64,000 bases of DNA from Aquiflexum balticum DSM 16537 (GCF_900176595.1 NZ_LT838813.1:992001-1056000); one strand, 5' to 3'. Shown: positions 53,024 through 62,478, counted from the first letter of the stretch. A program made the numbers and translations. The notes: a model not told the origin generated them from the letters alone.

Positions 53024-53650
53024 ATGGATGTACAATGGATCTGGGAAGGAATCAAAGAGGGAGTAGCAGCAATGACCTGGCTAGAAGCTGTGGCTGTATT
53101 TTTTGGCATTGCAAGCGTGTTTTATTCTATTAAGAAAAACATCCTGGTTTTCCCAACCGGAATGATCAGTACCATCATATACGTGTATATCTGTCTGAAG
53201 TATAAGCTTTATGCAGACATGGGGATCAATGCCTATTACTTTGCCATGTCCATTTATGGCTGGTACTTATGGAGCCGGCCTACCAATGGCAATCCTGAAC
53301 TGCCTGTTACCTGGCTGAGCCATAAAGGCCTTATTCAGTCAGTTTTGCTCTTCTTAGCTTCATATGGTACCCTTTATTTTGTTTTGGCAAATTTCACAGA
53401 CAGCGACGTTCCCTATTGGGATTCTTTTACCACTGCTTCAGCTTTTGTGGGAATGTGGCTGATGGCCAAAAAGAAAGTAGAAAACTGGATAGCTTGGATT
53501 ATCACAGATATAGTTTCTGTGCCACTCTATTTTTACAAAGGGTTGATGCTCACTTCATTCCAATTTCTGTTCTTTACCGTATTGGCAACTATTGGATTGA
53601 TGGAGTGGATAAAAGCCTCAAAGGTCAAAAAGGAGGAATATGCCACATAA
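53024..53650 (+). CDS. pnuC: PnuC-family transporter (nicotinamide riboside or thiamine)
   Basis: The 208-residue protein has about seven hydrophobic helices with WLEAVAVFFGIASVFYSIKKNILVFPTG and NAYYFAMSIYGWYLW, the PnuC/PnuT signature. These facilitators carry nicotinamide riboside, or thiamine in the PnuT branch, and a kinase traps the substrate inside. The following gene encodes exactly such a kinase and overlaps by 11 bases. No TPP or NAD riboswitch is visible upstream, so the vitamin is uncertain. Confidence 0.9.
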   Translation: MDVQWIWEGIKEGVAAMTWLEAVAVFFGIASVFYSIKKNILVFPTGMISTIIYVYICLKYKLYADMGINAYYFAMSIYGWYLWSRPTNGNPELPVTWLSHKGLIQSVLLFLASYGTLYFVLANFTDSDVPYWDSFTTASAFVGMWLMAKKKVENWIAWIITDIVSVPLYFYKGLMLTSFQFLFFTVLATIGLMEWIKASKVKKEEYAT

Positions 53651-54170
53651 AATCGTAGTGATCGGTCCTGAATCCACAGGTAAAAGTACGCTTTCAAAAA
53701 GCCTGGCAGAATATTTCAATTGTCCTTGGGTACCTGAATATGCTCGCAATTATCTTGAAAAATTGGAGGGCCAATACACCTTTGATGATTTGCTTGAAAT
53801 TGCCAAAGGGCAAATCAGGGAAGAAGAAACGGCAATAAAAAAAACCGAAAACCTCTTAATCTGTGATACAGACCTTCATGTCATCAAGGTATGGAGCCAA
53901 CACAAATTCGGAAAAGTACATTCTTGGGTAGAACAGCAAATAACCGATAGGAAATATGACCTGTATTTATTGACAGACATTGATATTCCCTGGGAAAATG
54001 ATCCGCAAAGAGAACATCCGGAACCGAAGCAAAGAGAATACTTTTTGGAAATTTATAGAAACCTAGTTATAGATTCCGGAATACCTTATCAAGTAATTTC
54101 AGGATCGCTTGAAGAGCGAAGGAAAAAATCAATTGAATTTATAGAAGAAAAAATCCCCTTATTCAATTAA
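53640..54170 (+). CDS. NadR-like AAA kinase (ribosylnicotinamide kinase domain)
   Basis: The 176-residue protein starts with a Walker A GPESTGKSTLSKSLAEYF and has the NadR-type PEYARNYLEKL, LLICDTDLHVIKVWSQHKFG and LTDIDIPWENDPQREHPE. In NadR this domain phosphorylates nicotinamide riboside to trap it after PnuC uptake. The protein lacks the adenylyltransferase and regulator domains of full-length NadR. A thiamine-kinase role cannot be ruled out, because the PnuC partner could be a PnuT. It overlaps the transporter gene by 11 bases. Confidence 0.88.
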   Translation: MPHKIVVIGPESTGKSTLSKSLAEYFNCPWVPEYARNYLEKLEGQYTFDDLLEIAKGQIREEETAIKKTENLLICDTDLHVIKVWSQHKFGKVHSWVEQQITDRKYDLYLLTDIDIPWENDPQREHPEPKQREYFLEIYRNLVIDSGIPYQVISGSLEERRKKSIEFIEEKIPLFN

Positions 54171-54379
54171 TCATTATTGGTTCGGGCTATGTTGCTACAA
54201 ACCTTAGAAAGTTTGGCCAATTGTCCATCCTCTTCCAACGAATATCTGCTTCTCAATAACCCATTAAAGCCCTACTGTAAAAGTACCGTGAGATCTATTT
54301 TCTTACCTATTTTGAAATAAGGCATTCTTTATTTAAATTTTTAAGAATTTTCTGATTTACTCTTCAACTCCAGCACATC

Positions 54380-54898
54380 ATGAAAAAATTTTGGGCCTCA
54401 TGTTTCTTTTTCTTTCTGTTCTCAATCTCGATTTCCATAGCGCAGGACAAACCCAATGAAAATGAACCCGCAAAAATCATAGGCTATTTCAGCTATCTCA
54501 ATCCCCTTGTGAAATTCAGTGGAGGCGAGACTACCAACAATTTCAGTAACGGCTATGCCATGGGTTTTCCCACAGGGCTGGTATACAGAACCAACAGCAA
54601 CAGATATGGGTTTATATTTGAATTGGTCCCCATCATAGTTTTCAAAGAAGGTAGCAGCAGGATGGACAATTTGGTGCTTAATCCGGGGATTCAGTTTCAC
54701 TTCCCCAATGGATGGAATTTCAACCAATTATTGTCCTTTGAAACTTCAGGGAGATACGGTTTGACTCCAGTTATCAGCAAGACTTTAAAAGTTGGTCAAT
54801 TCACCTCTTGGTTTATGACTATACCAATGCCCATACGTTTTGGAAATGATGATCCAACCTCCCTTGAATTGGCACTTCAATTGGGCATTGCATTTTAA
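54380..54898 (+). CDS. Small outer-membrane beta-barrel-like protein
   Basis: The 172-residue protein has a signal peptide (MKKFWASCFFFFLFSISISIAQ) and then alternating beta segments (IIGYFSYLNPLVKFSG, GYAMGFPTGLVYRTNSNRYGFIFELV) ending LELALQLGIAF. This length and pattern suggest an eight-strand outer-membrane barrel. No family is recognised. About 210 bp separates it from the kinase gene, in which I see nothing. Confidence 0.65.
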   Translation: MKKFWASCFFFFLFSISISIAQDKPNENEPAKIIGYFSYLNPLVKFSGGETTNNFSNGYAMGFPTGLVYRTNSNRYGFIFELVPIIVFKEGSSRMDNLVLNPGIQFHFPNGWNFNQLLSFETSGRYGLTPVISKTLKVGQFTSWFMTIPMPIRFGNDDPTSLELALQLGIAF

Positions 54899-54966
54899 AA
54901 AATGTTAATTCTCTATATAATTATACCATACTTCACATATTTCAATAAATTAAACTTATTTTAAGC

Positions 54967-54974
54967 TACATTTG
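54967..54974 (+). promoter_or_regulatory. TAnnTTTG box before the desaturase gene
   Basis: TACATTTG matches the Bacteroidota -7 box and lies 73 bases before the desaturase ATG. No clear TTTG -33 element is seen at the right distance. Confidence 0.45.
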
Positions 54975-55047
54975 TAGTAAGACTGTAGAAAAATCACCCA
55001 GTTTACTATGCAATCTTTAGAAATACAATCATCTCAATATCATAATC

Positions 55048-56112
55048 ATGCGTGCCCCAAGATTCAACAATGCCTCTACCTTTCATTCAGATCTGAAGGA
55101 AAGGATTAAAAACTACTTTACTGAAAAAAATGTAAAAGAAACAGGAAATTCATCCCTGTATTTTAAAGCGATCCTATTTGTGATTGCTTTCATAGCTGTC
55201 TATATCCATTTGATTTTCTTCACGCCTTTTTGGGCGATTGGAGTTCTGGAGGCTATCCTTCTCGGGGGACTTGCTTCAGCCATTGGATTCAATGTAATGC
55301 ATGACGGTGCACATGGGAGTTTCAGCAGAAAAAGCTGGGTCAACGAAATTGCAGGTTCTTCTATCAATTTCCTTGGAGCCAATGTATTTATGTGGAAGAC
55401 CAAGCACAATGTTGCCCACCATTCCTTCACCAATGTGGCTGACCATGATGATGACATGAATGCCAGGCCTTTCTTAAGATTGAACCCAACACAAAAGCAC
55501 TTTAAAATTCATAAATACCAGCATCGTTATTTTCTTTTTGTTTATGGTTTATTATATCTGTACTGGGTATTTGTCACAGATTATAAGAAATATGTACAAA
55601 AAAGAGTAGGTTCTGTGCCTATTCAAAAAATGGGCTGGAAAGAGCATACTTCTTTTTGGATGTTTAAAGTAGTTCATCTGATTTTGTTTGTGGCCCTGCC
55701 GATCTATATGGTAGGATTCACACCATGGTTGGTTGGTTTCTTGGTTTTTGGGGTTTCAACAGGAGTTTTCCTCAGTGTAGTTTTCCAACTTGCCCATTCC
55801 TTGGAGGAAACAGCATTTCCTTTGCCGGATGAAAAAAACAAATTGGAAAACGATTGGGCAATACATCAGTTGAAAACAACTTCCAATTTTGCTACGGATA
55901 ATAAAGTGCTTTCTTGGCTGGTAGGGGGATTGAATTTTCAGGTGGAACACCATCTTTTCCCGAATATTTCCCATATCCACTATCCGGCTATCAGTAAAAT
56001 AATTAAGGAAACGTGTAATGAGTATGGTATTCCTTATTTGGAACATCCAAAGATGAGATTGGCCTTCGCATCACATGTGAACCATCTCAGGGAACTTGGA
56101 AGAAATTATTGA
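55048..56112 (+). CDS. Membrane fatty-acid desaturase
   Basis: The 354-residue protein has the three His boxes of acyl-lipid/acyl-CoA desaturases: HDGAH (in NVMHDGAHGSF), HNVAHH (in KTKHNVAHHSFTN) and QVEHHLFP. Four hydrophobic segments lie between them. The di-iron enzyme introduces a cis double bond into membrane fatty acids, probably at delta-9 or delta-5; position cannot be told from the sequence. It is a single-gene unit with its own promoter box and terminator. Confidence 0.95.
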   Translation: MRAPRFNNASTFHSDLKERIKNYFTEKNVKETGNSSLYFKAILFVIAFIAVYIHLIFFTPFWAIGVLEAILLGGLASAIGFNVMHDGAHGSFSRKSWVNEIAGSSINFLGANVFMWKTKHNVAHHSFTNVADHDDDMNARPFLRLNPTQKHFKIHKYQHRYFLFVYGLLYLYWVFVTDYKKYVQKRVGSVPIQKMGWKEHTSFWMFKVVHLILFVALPIYMVGFTPWLVGFLVFGVSTGVFLSVVFQLAHSLEETAFPLPDEKNKLENDWAIHQLKTTSNFATDNKVLSWLVGGLNFQVEHHLFPNISHIHYPAISKIIKETCNEYGIPYLEHPKMRLAFASHVNHLRELGRNY

Positions 56113-56137
56113 TTTTAGAAATTATTAATGAAATGAA

Positions 56138-56168
56138 ATAGCTACAGTTTTTACTGTGGCTATTTTTT
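56138..56168 (+). terminator. Intrinsic terminator of the desaturase gene
   Basis: ATAGCTACAGT (56138-56148) and ACTGTGGCTAT (56153-56163) pair with one G-T wobble, followed by eight T residues. Confidence 0.9.
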
Positions 56169-56289
56169 TTGGTTTAGTCCTTAATTGCTTAGAAATTAAC
56201 TTTGTACCAAAATGACATTTGACCATTTTTACTTTTCATCCATTTAAAATTTGGATAACGAGCATTTCAGACTAGATTTGCATCAAGAT

Positions 56290-56372
56290 CATTAGGGGTG
56301 CCTTAACAAAACGGGCTGAGATCATACCCACAATACCTGATCCGGGTAGTGCCGGCGAAGGGAAATGAGTAA
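56290..56372 (+). promoter_or_regulatory. TPP (thiamine pyrophosphate) riboswitch
   Basis: The THI-box sequence is plain: GGGGTGCC (56296), the core GGGCTGAGATCATACCC, then ACCTGATCCGGGTAGTGCCG and GCGAAGGGAAATG (to 56367). The conserved CUGAGA and ACCUGAUC elements are intact. It lies 180 bp before the TonB-dependent receptor gene and on the same strand, so that receptor should be repressed when thiamine pyrophosphate is plentiful. Confidence 0.95.
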
Positions 56373-56552
56373 CCAATACGAATTTAACCATACAAAGAGG
56401 ACACGAAGTCCACAGAGTAAGTTCTCTGTTTCATGCATGCAATAATCTTTGTTTGAAAAAAGTATTGGTAAAGGGTAAACAAAAAGCAGAAAATCTCCCC
56501 TGGTTTTCTGATGTTTAACCAAAGGCCATTTAATGGCAGCATAATTATCATC

Positions 56553-58949
56553 ATGAAAAAATTAGTATTTATACTGGCTTTTTGGCTGGTAGGAGAAATG
56601 GCTTATGGCCAAAACAGTATCCGTGGTAGTATCAAAAATTCAGACACCATGGAAGAATTGATCGGTGCAAACATCATCTTGGTAGGTACGGGCAGAGGTT
56701 CGACCTCAGATTTGGATGGCAAGTTTGAAATCAAAAATATTCCTCCGGGAAAATATACCCTCCGGGCAAGTTTTTTGGGATTTGAAAGCTTTACGATGGA
56801 CTTAAGTGTTCCTTTGACCGAGGAATTGGCCATCAACCTGGATCCCAGCAGTTTGTTGACCGAAGAGTTTATGGTTTATGCCACAAGGGCTTCTGACCGC
56901 ACACCAACCACATTCAAGATGGTGGACAAATCAGATATAGCCAAATTGAATCTGGGACAGGATTTACCTATTCTGCTTAATTTCACCCCATCAGTAGTCA
57001 GTTTTTCTGATGCAGGAGCAGGTGTAGGCTATACGGGCTTAAGAATACGGGGATCAGACCAAACAAGAATCAATGTCACCGTTAATGGCATCCCATTAAA
57101 TGATGCTGAATCACACGGGGTTTTTTGGGTAAACATGCCTGATTTCGCTTCTTCAGTGGATAATATTCAAATCCAAAGGGGGGTGGGTACCTCCACCAAC
57201 GGCGCAGCTACTTTTGGGGCAAGTTTGAATATACAAACGGATTCCTATCAGGAAGAAGCTTTTGGAGAGGTGGATAATTCTTTTGGTTCTTTCAATACAA
57301 GAAGGCATATGGTGAAACTGGGTTCCGGGTTAATCAATAATAGATGGGCTTTTGATGCAAGACTTTCCCAGATCAGTACCGATGGTTTTATAGATAGGGC
57401 ATTTTCAGATTTAAGATCTTATTTTGTCTCCGGCGGGTACTTCGGTGATAATCATGTGATCAAACTGAATGTATTTTCCGGAAAAGAACAGACTTATCAA
57501 GCTTGGGAAGGTGTACCGGAAGCCTTGTTGGAAACAAACCGGACTTTCAATCCATATACTTATGACAATCAAACAGATAATTACCAACAAGATCATTATC
57601 AGTTAATTTATACAGGAAATTTAAATAGCAATTGGAAAGCGAATGCCGGTCTGCATTACACCTATGGAAGAGGGTATTTTGAACAGTTCAGACCCAATGA
57701 CCGGTTATCCAATTATGGACTGGAACCCATTCAGATCGGCGGAGAGACCATAAGCCGCACAGATATCATCAGAAGGAGATGGCTAGACAACGATTTCTTT
57801 GGTGGGGTTTTTTCTTTTAATTATTTAACGGATGATGAAAAATGGAATTTGATTTTCGGAGGTGGGGTCAACCGTTATGACGGAGATCATTTCGGCGAGA
57901 TAATCTGGATGGGTACTGCAGGCAACACCCAGATTCGGGACAGATACTATGACAATACGGCTATCAAAGACGATGTCAATCTTTATGCAAAAGCTACTGT
58001 GGAAGCCTCCAAAGGTTTGTTTCTTTTTGCAGATATGCAGTTTAGGGGAATAGATTATTCCTTTATCGGGGTCAATGATGACAGAAGAGACATTGAAGGA
58101 GATTATCGGTTCAGGTTCTTTAATCCGAAACTTGGCTTTTCCTATGAAACCGGAAATGGTGAAACCTGGTATGCATCCTATGCTGTTGCCAACCGAGAAC
58201 CTGTCAGAAATGACTTTACAGACAGTCAGGTAGATAGAATTCCGAAACATGAAAACCTTCAGAATATTGAGGCCGGAATTCGGACACAGAAAGGCAACCT
58301 AAGCTACAATGCAAATTTCTTTTACATGAAATACAGGGATCAATTGGTATTGACCGGGCAGCTAAATGATGTAGGCGCATATATCAGGGAAAATGTTCCA
58401 AATTCATTTAGGGCTGGTATTGAACTGGACGGGGCCTATCGCGTCAGTCAAAAATTTACCTTTGGGGCAAATTTGACAGTCAGCCGAAACAAGATCAGCG
58501 AATTTACGGAGTATATTGATGACTATGCTGCACCGGAATTCAGACAGGAGGTAATTGTTCATACGAATACGGATATAGCTTTCTCCCCTAATGTAATTGC
58601 GGCAGCAATAATCGATTACAGGCCAATCAAAAATCTGGAAATCAGTCTTTTGAACAAATATGTAGGGGATCAGTTTATGGATAACACCCAAAATGATGGC
58701 AGGAAGTTGAATTCATTCTTCACCAATGATATCAGATTGAATTATTCATTAAGGCCAAGATTTGTAAAGAATCTTGAATTCACCCTTTTGATTAATAATA
58801 TCCTGAACCAAATGTATGAGCCAAATGGCTATACCTTCAGCTATTTTCTTCCTGGGGAAGGAGCAACAGGAAGAGAACTTGTTACCGAAAACTTTTTCTA
58901 CCCCCAAGCAGGAACCAATTTCCTGGCAGGTGTAAAGGTCAGATTTTAA
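56553..58949 (+). CDS. TonB-dependent receptor under TPP riboswitch control (probable thiamine uptake)
   Basis: From ATG 56553 the protein has 798 residues, with a signal peptide (MKKLVFILAFWLVGEMAYG), a carboxypeptidase-like domain (SIRGSIKNSDTMEELIGANIILVGTG), a plug (LGQDLPILLNFTPSVVSFSDAG) and a full barrel. An upstream ATG at 56511 adds 14 residues before the signal. There is no SusD partner. The riboswitch suggests it imports thiamine or a precursor across the outer membrane. The PnuC-family transporter 3 kb upstream could take over at the inner membrane, but it lacks a visible riboswitch. It ends four bases inside the convergent gene. Confidence 0.92.
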   Translation: MKKLVFILAFWLVGEMAYGQNSIRGSIKNSDTMEELIGANIILVGTGRGSTSDLDGKFEIKNIPPGKYTLRASFLGFESFTMDLSVPLTEELAINLDPSSLLTEEFMVYATRASDRTPTTFKMVDKSDIAKLNLGQDLPILLNFTPSVVSFSDAGAGVGYTGLRIRGSDQTRINVTVNGIPLNDAESHGVFWVNMPDFASSVDNIQIQRGVGTSTNGAATFGASLNIQTDSYQEEAFGEVDNSFGSFNTRRHMVKLGSGLINNRWAFDARLSQISTDGFIDRAFSDLRSYFVSGGYFGDNHVIKLNVFSGKEQTYQAWEGVPEALLETNRTFNPYTYDNQTDNYQQDHYQLIYTGNLNSNWKANAGLHYTYGRGYFEQFRPNDRLSNYGLEPIQIGGETISRTDIIRRRWLDNDFFGGVFSFNYLTDDEKWNLIFGGGVNRYDGDHFGEIIWMGTAGNTQIRDRYYDNTAIKDDVNLYAKATVEASKGLFLFADMQFRGIDYSFIGVNDDRRDIEGDYRFRFFNPKLGFSYETGNGETWYASYAVANREPVRNDFTDSQVDRIPKHENLQNIEAGIRTQKGNLSYNANFFYMKYRDQLVLTGQLNDVGAYIRENVPNSFRAGIELDGAYRVSQKFTFGANLTVSRNKISEFTEYIDDYAAPEFRQEVIVHTNTDIAFSPNVIAAAIIDYRPIKNLEISLLNKYVGDQFMDNTQNDGRKLNSFFTNDIRLNYSLRPRFVKNLEFTLLINNILNQMYEPNGYTFSYFLPGEGATGRELVTENFFYPQAGTNFLAGVKVRF

Positions 58950-59779
58950 AAATTTGAATCCATATCGATTTGGTATTCCGGCATCAGCGCGGCAAAAGTT
59001 GATCCTATGACAAAATCAGTCATAGGATCATTTTTTTTGGACAACCAAACAACAAACATTTTTTTCATTGGACCTACCTGAACAGCTCCTAGTGATCTGC
59101 CGTTTTCTACAAATTCAAACCCCTTCAACCATATTTCTGAACCCATCATCATATCCACCATACTTTTTTTACCGGGATTCTGATATTCAAATACAGGAAG
59201 GATGTCAATCATTCTATCACCATTTGATAACCAGCCGACAAAAACGGGTTTTTCTCCAACTCTGCTTCCGTATTTTTCGCTTACAATAAAACTCCAAGCC
59301 GGTTCCTCTGCATTGGTCTCAATCACACCTAACAGATTATCGAAATTCTCCAATACTTCTTGGTAACCACCAAAATTAATCGATGCATTTCCGCCGAAAA
59401 AAGTTATTCCTTCCTTATTGATTCCCTCATAATTCATGTTCCGGTTCAAATTGACCCAAGCGGTATCCCCTCTGTCAGAAACAAATTCAAATGATAGTTT
59501 CCTTTCTGATGATGCAGTCTCCAATGGGCTGAACAATTTTGAATTGTACTTACTCTTTGTCCAGCCTGTTTTCGTTTTAGTCACTTTATAGGAACCAAAA
59601 TAATATTTGAGTATCCCTACTCCGCCTTTCATCCCGACTTCAAATTTATCTGCATTTTCGTGAAGTTCATCTGAAATAAACATCAGCTTTTGGGCTTCGG
59701 CTTTTGTTAAATCAAAAACAAAAAATCCTATCACAAAGATTACAATCAATAATATTTTTAATGGTTTCATAATCATCAT
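58946..59779 (-). CDS. Exported protein of unknown function
   Basis: The 277-residue protein has a signal peptide (LLIVIFVIGFFVFDLTKAEAQ) and a beta-rich body with no family I know. The region VGMKGGVGILKYYFGSYKVTKTKTGWTKSK suggests a surface or periplasmic binding fold, but that is only an impression. Its 3' coding end contains the perfect hairpin at 59000-59030, which serves as the terminator of the convergent receptor gene. It is a single-gene unit. Confidence 0.6.
   Translation of the reverse strand: MMIMKPLKILLIVIFVIGFFVFDLTKAEAQKLMFISDELHENADKFEVGMKGGVGILKYYFGSYKVTKTKTGWTKSKYNSKLFSPLETASSERKLSFEFVSDRGDTAWVNLNRNMNYEGINKEGITFFGGNASINFGGYQEVLENFDNLLGVIETNAEEPAWSFIVSEKYGSRVGEKPVFVGWLSNGDRMIDILPVFEYQNPGKKSMVDMMMGSEIWLKGFEFVENGRSLGAVQVGPMKKMFVVWLSKKNDPMTDFVIGSTFAALMPEYQIDMDSNF
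59000..59038 (+). terminator. Intrinsic terminator of the thiamine receptor, inside the convergent gene
   Basis: TGATCCTATGAC (59000-59011) and GTCATAGGATCA (59019-59030) form a perfect 12-bp stem with a seven-base loop, followed by eight T residues. It is 50 bases past the receptor stop codon and lies within the coding sequence of the minus-strand gene. Confidence 0.85.
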
Positions 59780-60155
59780 GGCTTTAGGGTTAGGATTGAT
59801 TTCAAGTGTTATTCTGCTTGGATAAATTTAGACATTAGTGCAAGTTATTTCTATCGACTAATACCACATGGTTTCGCATTTAATGCCATTCCTGAAATTA
59901 ATTTTTTCAGATAATACTAAAATCGGTTTCTTGGTCGCTCTAAATAAGATTCCTGTCCTACAGAGTAATATTTTTAAGATTTATCGTCTCAAATAGTTCA
60001 TTAATGGGCTTGGTATTATTAAATAGGATTGAAAACTCGGAACACCAATTTTTTTTCAGAATCAAAATCATTTTGATATTTAGGAGATAAGGGTTTTATT
60101 GAAAAAAATATAGTCAGAAAAGTTCTTATAAAAGATTTACGGTTTCTTTTAGGGT
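59780..60155. other. Intergenic region without a recognised feature
   Basis: These 376 bp are AT-rich and contain no ORF of note, no clear hairpin terminator and no RNA motif that I can support. Confidence 0.5.
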
Positions 60156-60755
60156 TTATTTTGAACTGTTGATAAGCTTAAAATAGTCTTTAACCGTAAT
60201 CAGTAAGGCTTCTTTCTCATTGTCATCCACCAATATGGGAGTAAATTTTCCGTCATTCCATAACTCAAAAGAAGTATTTTCAAGAAGCAAAGGATAAAGC
60301 TTTTCAACAAATCCCAAATGTTGGAATTTATCGCCGCCTTCAAAAACCAATTCACCTTTTCTATCTTTCTGTTCAAGGTTGGACCACCTGATTTTGATAG
60401 GAAATTCTCCGGAGCTGGATTCAACAAATATATATGCTTCGTCTTTGACTTTATTCAAAAGAATGGACAACTCAATAGATAGGACCTCTTCAATTTTAGC
60501 TCTTTTCCCGTAGCGGTAAATAGTCATCTTTGCATCCTTTCTATCCTCTATGTCGTAATATGCTGCCCTGACATTTTTGAAATACAACCTTTCTGCATCC
60601 CCAATACTCATAGGACTTTCCTCCTTACCTGAATTATTGGCTCTTCTTTCGTTGAAAAATGACATGACAAAGACAAACAATAAAGACCCTATCCCAAAAA
60701 TTTTCAGGATTTTCAACATTTCAGGTGAAAAGGTATCGTGTTGATTTTTTGCCAT
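60156..60755 (-). CDS. Membrane-anchored protein of unknown function
   Basis: The 199-residue protein has one N-terminal transmembrane helix (ILKIFGIGSLLFVFVMSFF) and a soluble domain with YFKNVRAAYYDIEDRKDAKMTIYRYGKRAK. I do not recognise a family. Eleven bases separate its start from the end of the SDR gene on the same strand, so the two are probably one operon. The membrane anchor would put the domain in the periplasm or cytoplasm; topology cannot be fixed. Confidence 0.6.
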   Translation of the reverse strand: MAKNQHDTFSPEMLKILKIFGIGSLLFVFVMSFFNERRANNSGKEESPMSIGDAERLYFKNVRAAYYDIEDRKDAKMTIYRYGKRAKIEEVLSIELSILLNKVKDEAYIFVESSSGEFPIKIRWSNLEQKDRKGELVFEGGDKFQHLGFVEKLYPLLLENTSFELWNDGKFTPILVDDNEKEALLITVKDYFKLINSSK

Positions 60756-60765
60756 TAAATTTCAT

Positions 60766-61524
60766 TCAATGCACATAAGAACCCGCATTGATATCTATTG
60801 TACAGCCTGTGGCATGGTCTGCCAACCCAGAACAAAGCAAAGTAACCATTGGTGCAATATCTTGTGGCTTGGTCAACTGATTGAGTGCAATATCATTTAA
60901 GGCATACTCTTCCCCATACTGATCCATAAAATCCTGCGCCATGTCAGTCCTGGTAAATCCCGGTGCAATGATAAATGCCTTGATTCCCTCTTTTCCATAA
61001 TACCTGGCAATAGACCGGGTATAACTAACTATAGCAGCTTTTGAAGCAGCATAAGCCAAATAATCCGGTGTATCTCCCCTAAAGGCAGCACGGGATGAAA
61101 TATTGACCAATCTGCCATTTTTGTTTTTGCGGGCATGTTCGATAAATTCCTTGGAGATGATGGCCAATGCATTGATGTTGACATCCATGGTTTTTTTCCA
61201 CACTTCCAGCCAATCAGATGTCGGGGCATTATCTGCTACACCGATTGCAATACCGGCATTGTTCACCACTGCATCGATTTTCCCATAGGTATTCACTAAT
61301 TCGGGAATCCATCCTGAAACCAATTCCAGATTGGATAAATCACAAGGAGCAAGATGAGAAGGGTTTGGTAAACTCAGCTGTAAACTTTTGGCCTGTTCAA
61401 GGTTTTTGTTGAAATGGATCAGCACTTCAGCCCCTGAATTGGATAGTTGTTCAGAAATGGCCCTTCCGATTCCTCTTGATGCACCTGTGACAAGAATTCT
61501 TTGGTTTTTTAGATCGATGTTCAT
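60766..61524 (-). CDS. SDR family oxidoreductase (FabG-like)
   Basis: The 252-residue protein has TGASRGIGRAI for NAD(P) binding, NNAGIAIG, an active Ser in VNISSRAAFRG and Y-x-x-x-K in YAASKAAIV. These mark a classical short-chain dehydrogenase. A substrate cannot be assigned. No fab genes lie nearby, so a dedicated role in fatty-acid elongation is unlikely. Confidence 0.92.
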   Translation of the reverse strand: MNIDLKNQRILVTGASRGIGRAISEQLSNSGAEVLIHFNKNLEQAKSLQLSLPNPSHLAPCDLSNLELVSGWIPELVNTYGKIDAVVNNAGIAIGVADNAPTSDWLEVWKKTMDVNINALAIISKEFIEHARKNKNGRLVNISSRAAFRGDTPDYLAYAASKAAIVSYTRSIARYYGKEGIKAFIIAPGFTRTDMAQDFMDQYGEEYALNDIALNQLTKPQDIAPMVTLLCSGLADHATGCTIDINAGSYVH

Positions 61525-61533
61525 GAAAGCTTT

Positions 61534-61992
61534 TTAGTAATTCACTTCAAAACCAACTTCCTCAGCGCTGATTAGTTTTACAACCTGATGAAATTCGGGA
61601 TGAAGTGGGTTGATCAATATATTGAATTCATTTTCAAAACTACTGACAGGAATCCTGCAGGAAGGAATTTTTAATACAGGAGAAACCATCTGTTTGGCCC
61701 AAGCTGTACCAATTTGCTGGGTGCTGATCGGGTAGGGCCTCGTTTTCCAATCAGGTGGTAATTCATCTATTTCTATATAGGATAACTCTGTGATGAGCTC
61801 CAAAGTAACCAAAATCCAAGAGGCATTACTTACTACCGGGCCTTTTATACTCAGCAGTTCCAAGAAATTAAGCGAAGAAACACTACAGCAGTAAATCACA
61901 GGTGTACCATAAAGATTCCATCTTCCACCTCCCAAACCATAACCCAAAGGACTTCTCCCTTTTATATTTTCTATCAGCCTATAAACTTTCAA
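61534..61992 (-). CDS. RES-domain toxin (NAD-degrading)
   Basis: The 152-residue protein has the RES pattern: an Arg near the N-terminus (YRLIENIKG), GGRWNLYGTPVIYC, a Glu in LNFLELLS, and the C-terminal PSCRIPVSSFENEFNILINPLHP. RES toxins of this type degrade NAD+ by phosphorolysis. The Xre/MbcA-type antitoxin lies 15 bases upstream on the same strand, forming the standard pair. The order (antitoxin, then toxin) is usual for the family. Confidence 0.9.
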   Translation of the reverse strand: MKVYRLIENIKGRSPLGYGLGGGRWNLYGTPVIYCCSVSSLNFLELLSIKGPVVSNASWILVTLELITELSYIEIDELPPDWKTRPYPISTQQIGTAWAKQMVSPVLKIPSCRIPVSSFENEFNILINPLHPEFHQVVKLISAEEVGFEVNY

Positions 61993-62007
61993 ATCGGAAA
62001 AATTATT

Positions 62008-62478
62008 TTAGAGAAATGAGCCCCAAGACATGGCCTCCAAAGCCTGATCTACTAATTCCAATCCATAAGGATCCCTCATCAGATCTGCAGGCTTTTTGTG
62101 GTCCAAAGCGTGATTCTGGGTATGAAGCCACGCTGAAAATAATGCCTCTGTACCAAATATCCTGACACCTTTTGCAATCACTTTATCCATATCCTTGATA
62201 GTTTTGGTCAATAATCTTGTCAATGTTTTGTCTTCCTTTTTCCAACGGAAAAGCGTACTTGGATCCACCTCCATTACCTCAGCCACATCATGCTGACTAT
62301 AGTCCAAAAAATCAAACAAAACCTTGGTCTCCGAAAACGACATGGTGTCATCCAAATAAGGATGTGGCTCTGAAACCATGTCAGTCCGGGTCTTAAAGAA
62401 ATATTGAAGCTCCTGAATATCAAGAATCGCCGGGTGATATTCGGAACTCAGTTTTTTGATGGAATACTTATCGGCCAT
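62008..62478 (-). CDS. Xre/MbcA/ParS-type antitoxin of a RES module
   Basis: The 156-residue protein has an Xre-like helix-turn-helix in the middle (FLDYSQHDVAEVMEVDPSTLFRWKKED) and a C-terminal DUF2384/MbcA region (IFGTEALFSAWLHTQNHALDHKKPADLMRDPYGLELVDQALEAM), which binds the RES toxin. It should also repress its own promoter. It is followed 15 bases later by the toxin gene. Unlike the toxin-antitoxin pairs in the cassettes, this module has no attC-like flanks. Confidence 0.92.
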   Translation of the reverse strand: MADKYSIKKLSSEYHPAILDIQELQYFFKTRTDMVSEPHPYLDDTMSFSETKVLFDFLDYSQHDVAEVMEVDPSTLFRWKKEDKTLTRLLTKTIKDMDKVIAKGVRIFGTEALFSAWLHTQNHALDHKKPADLMRDPYGLELVDQALEAMSWGSFL

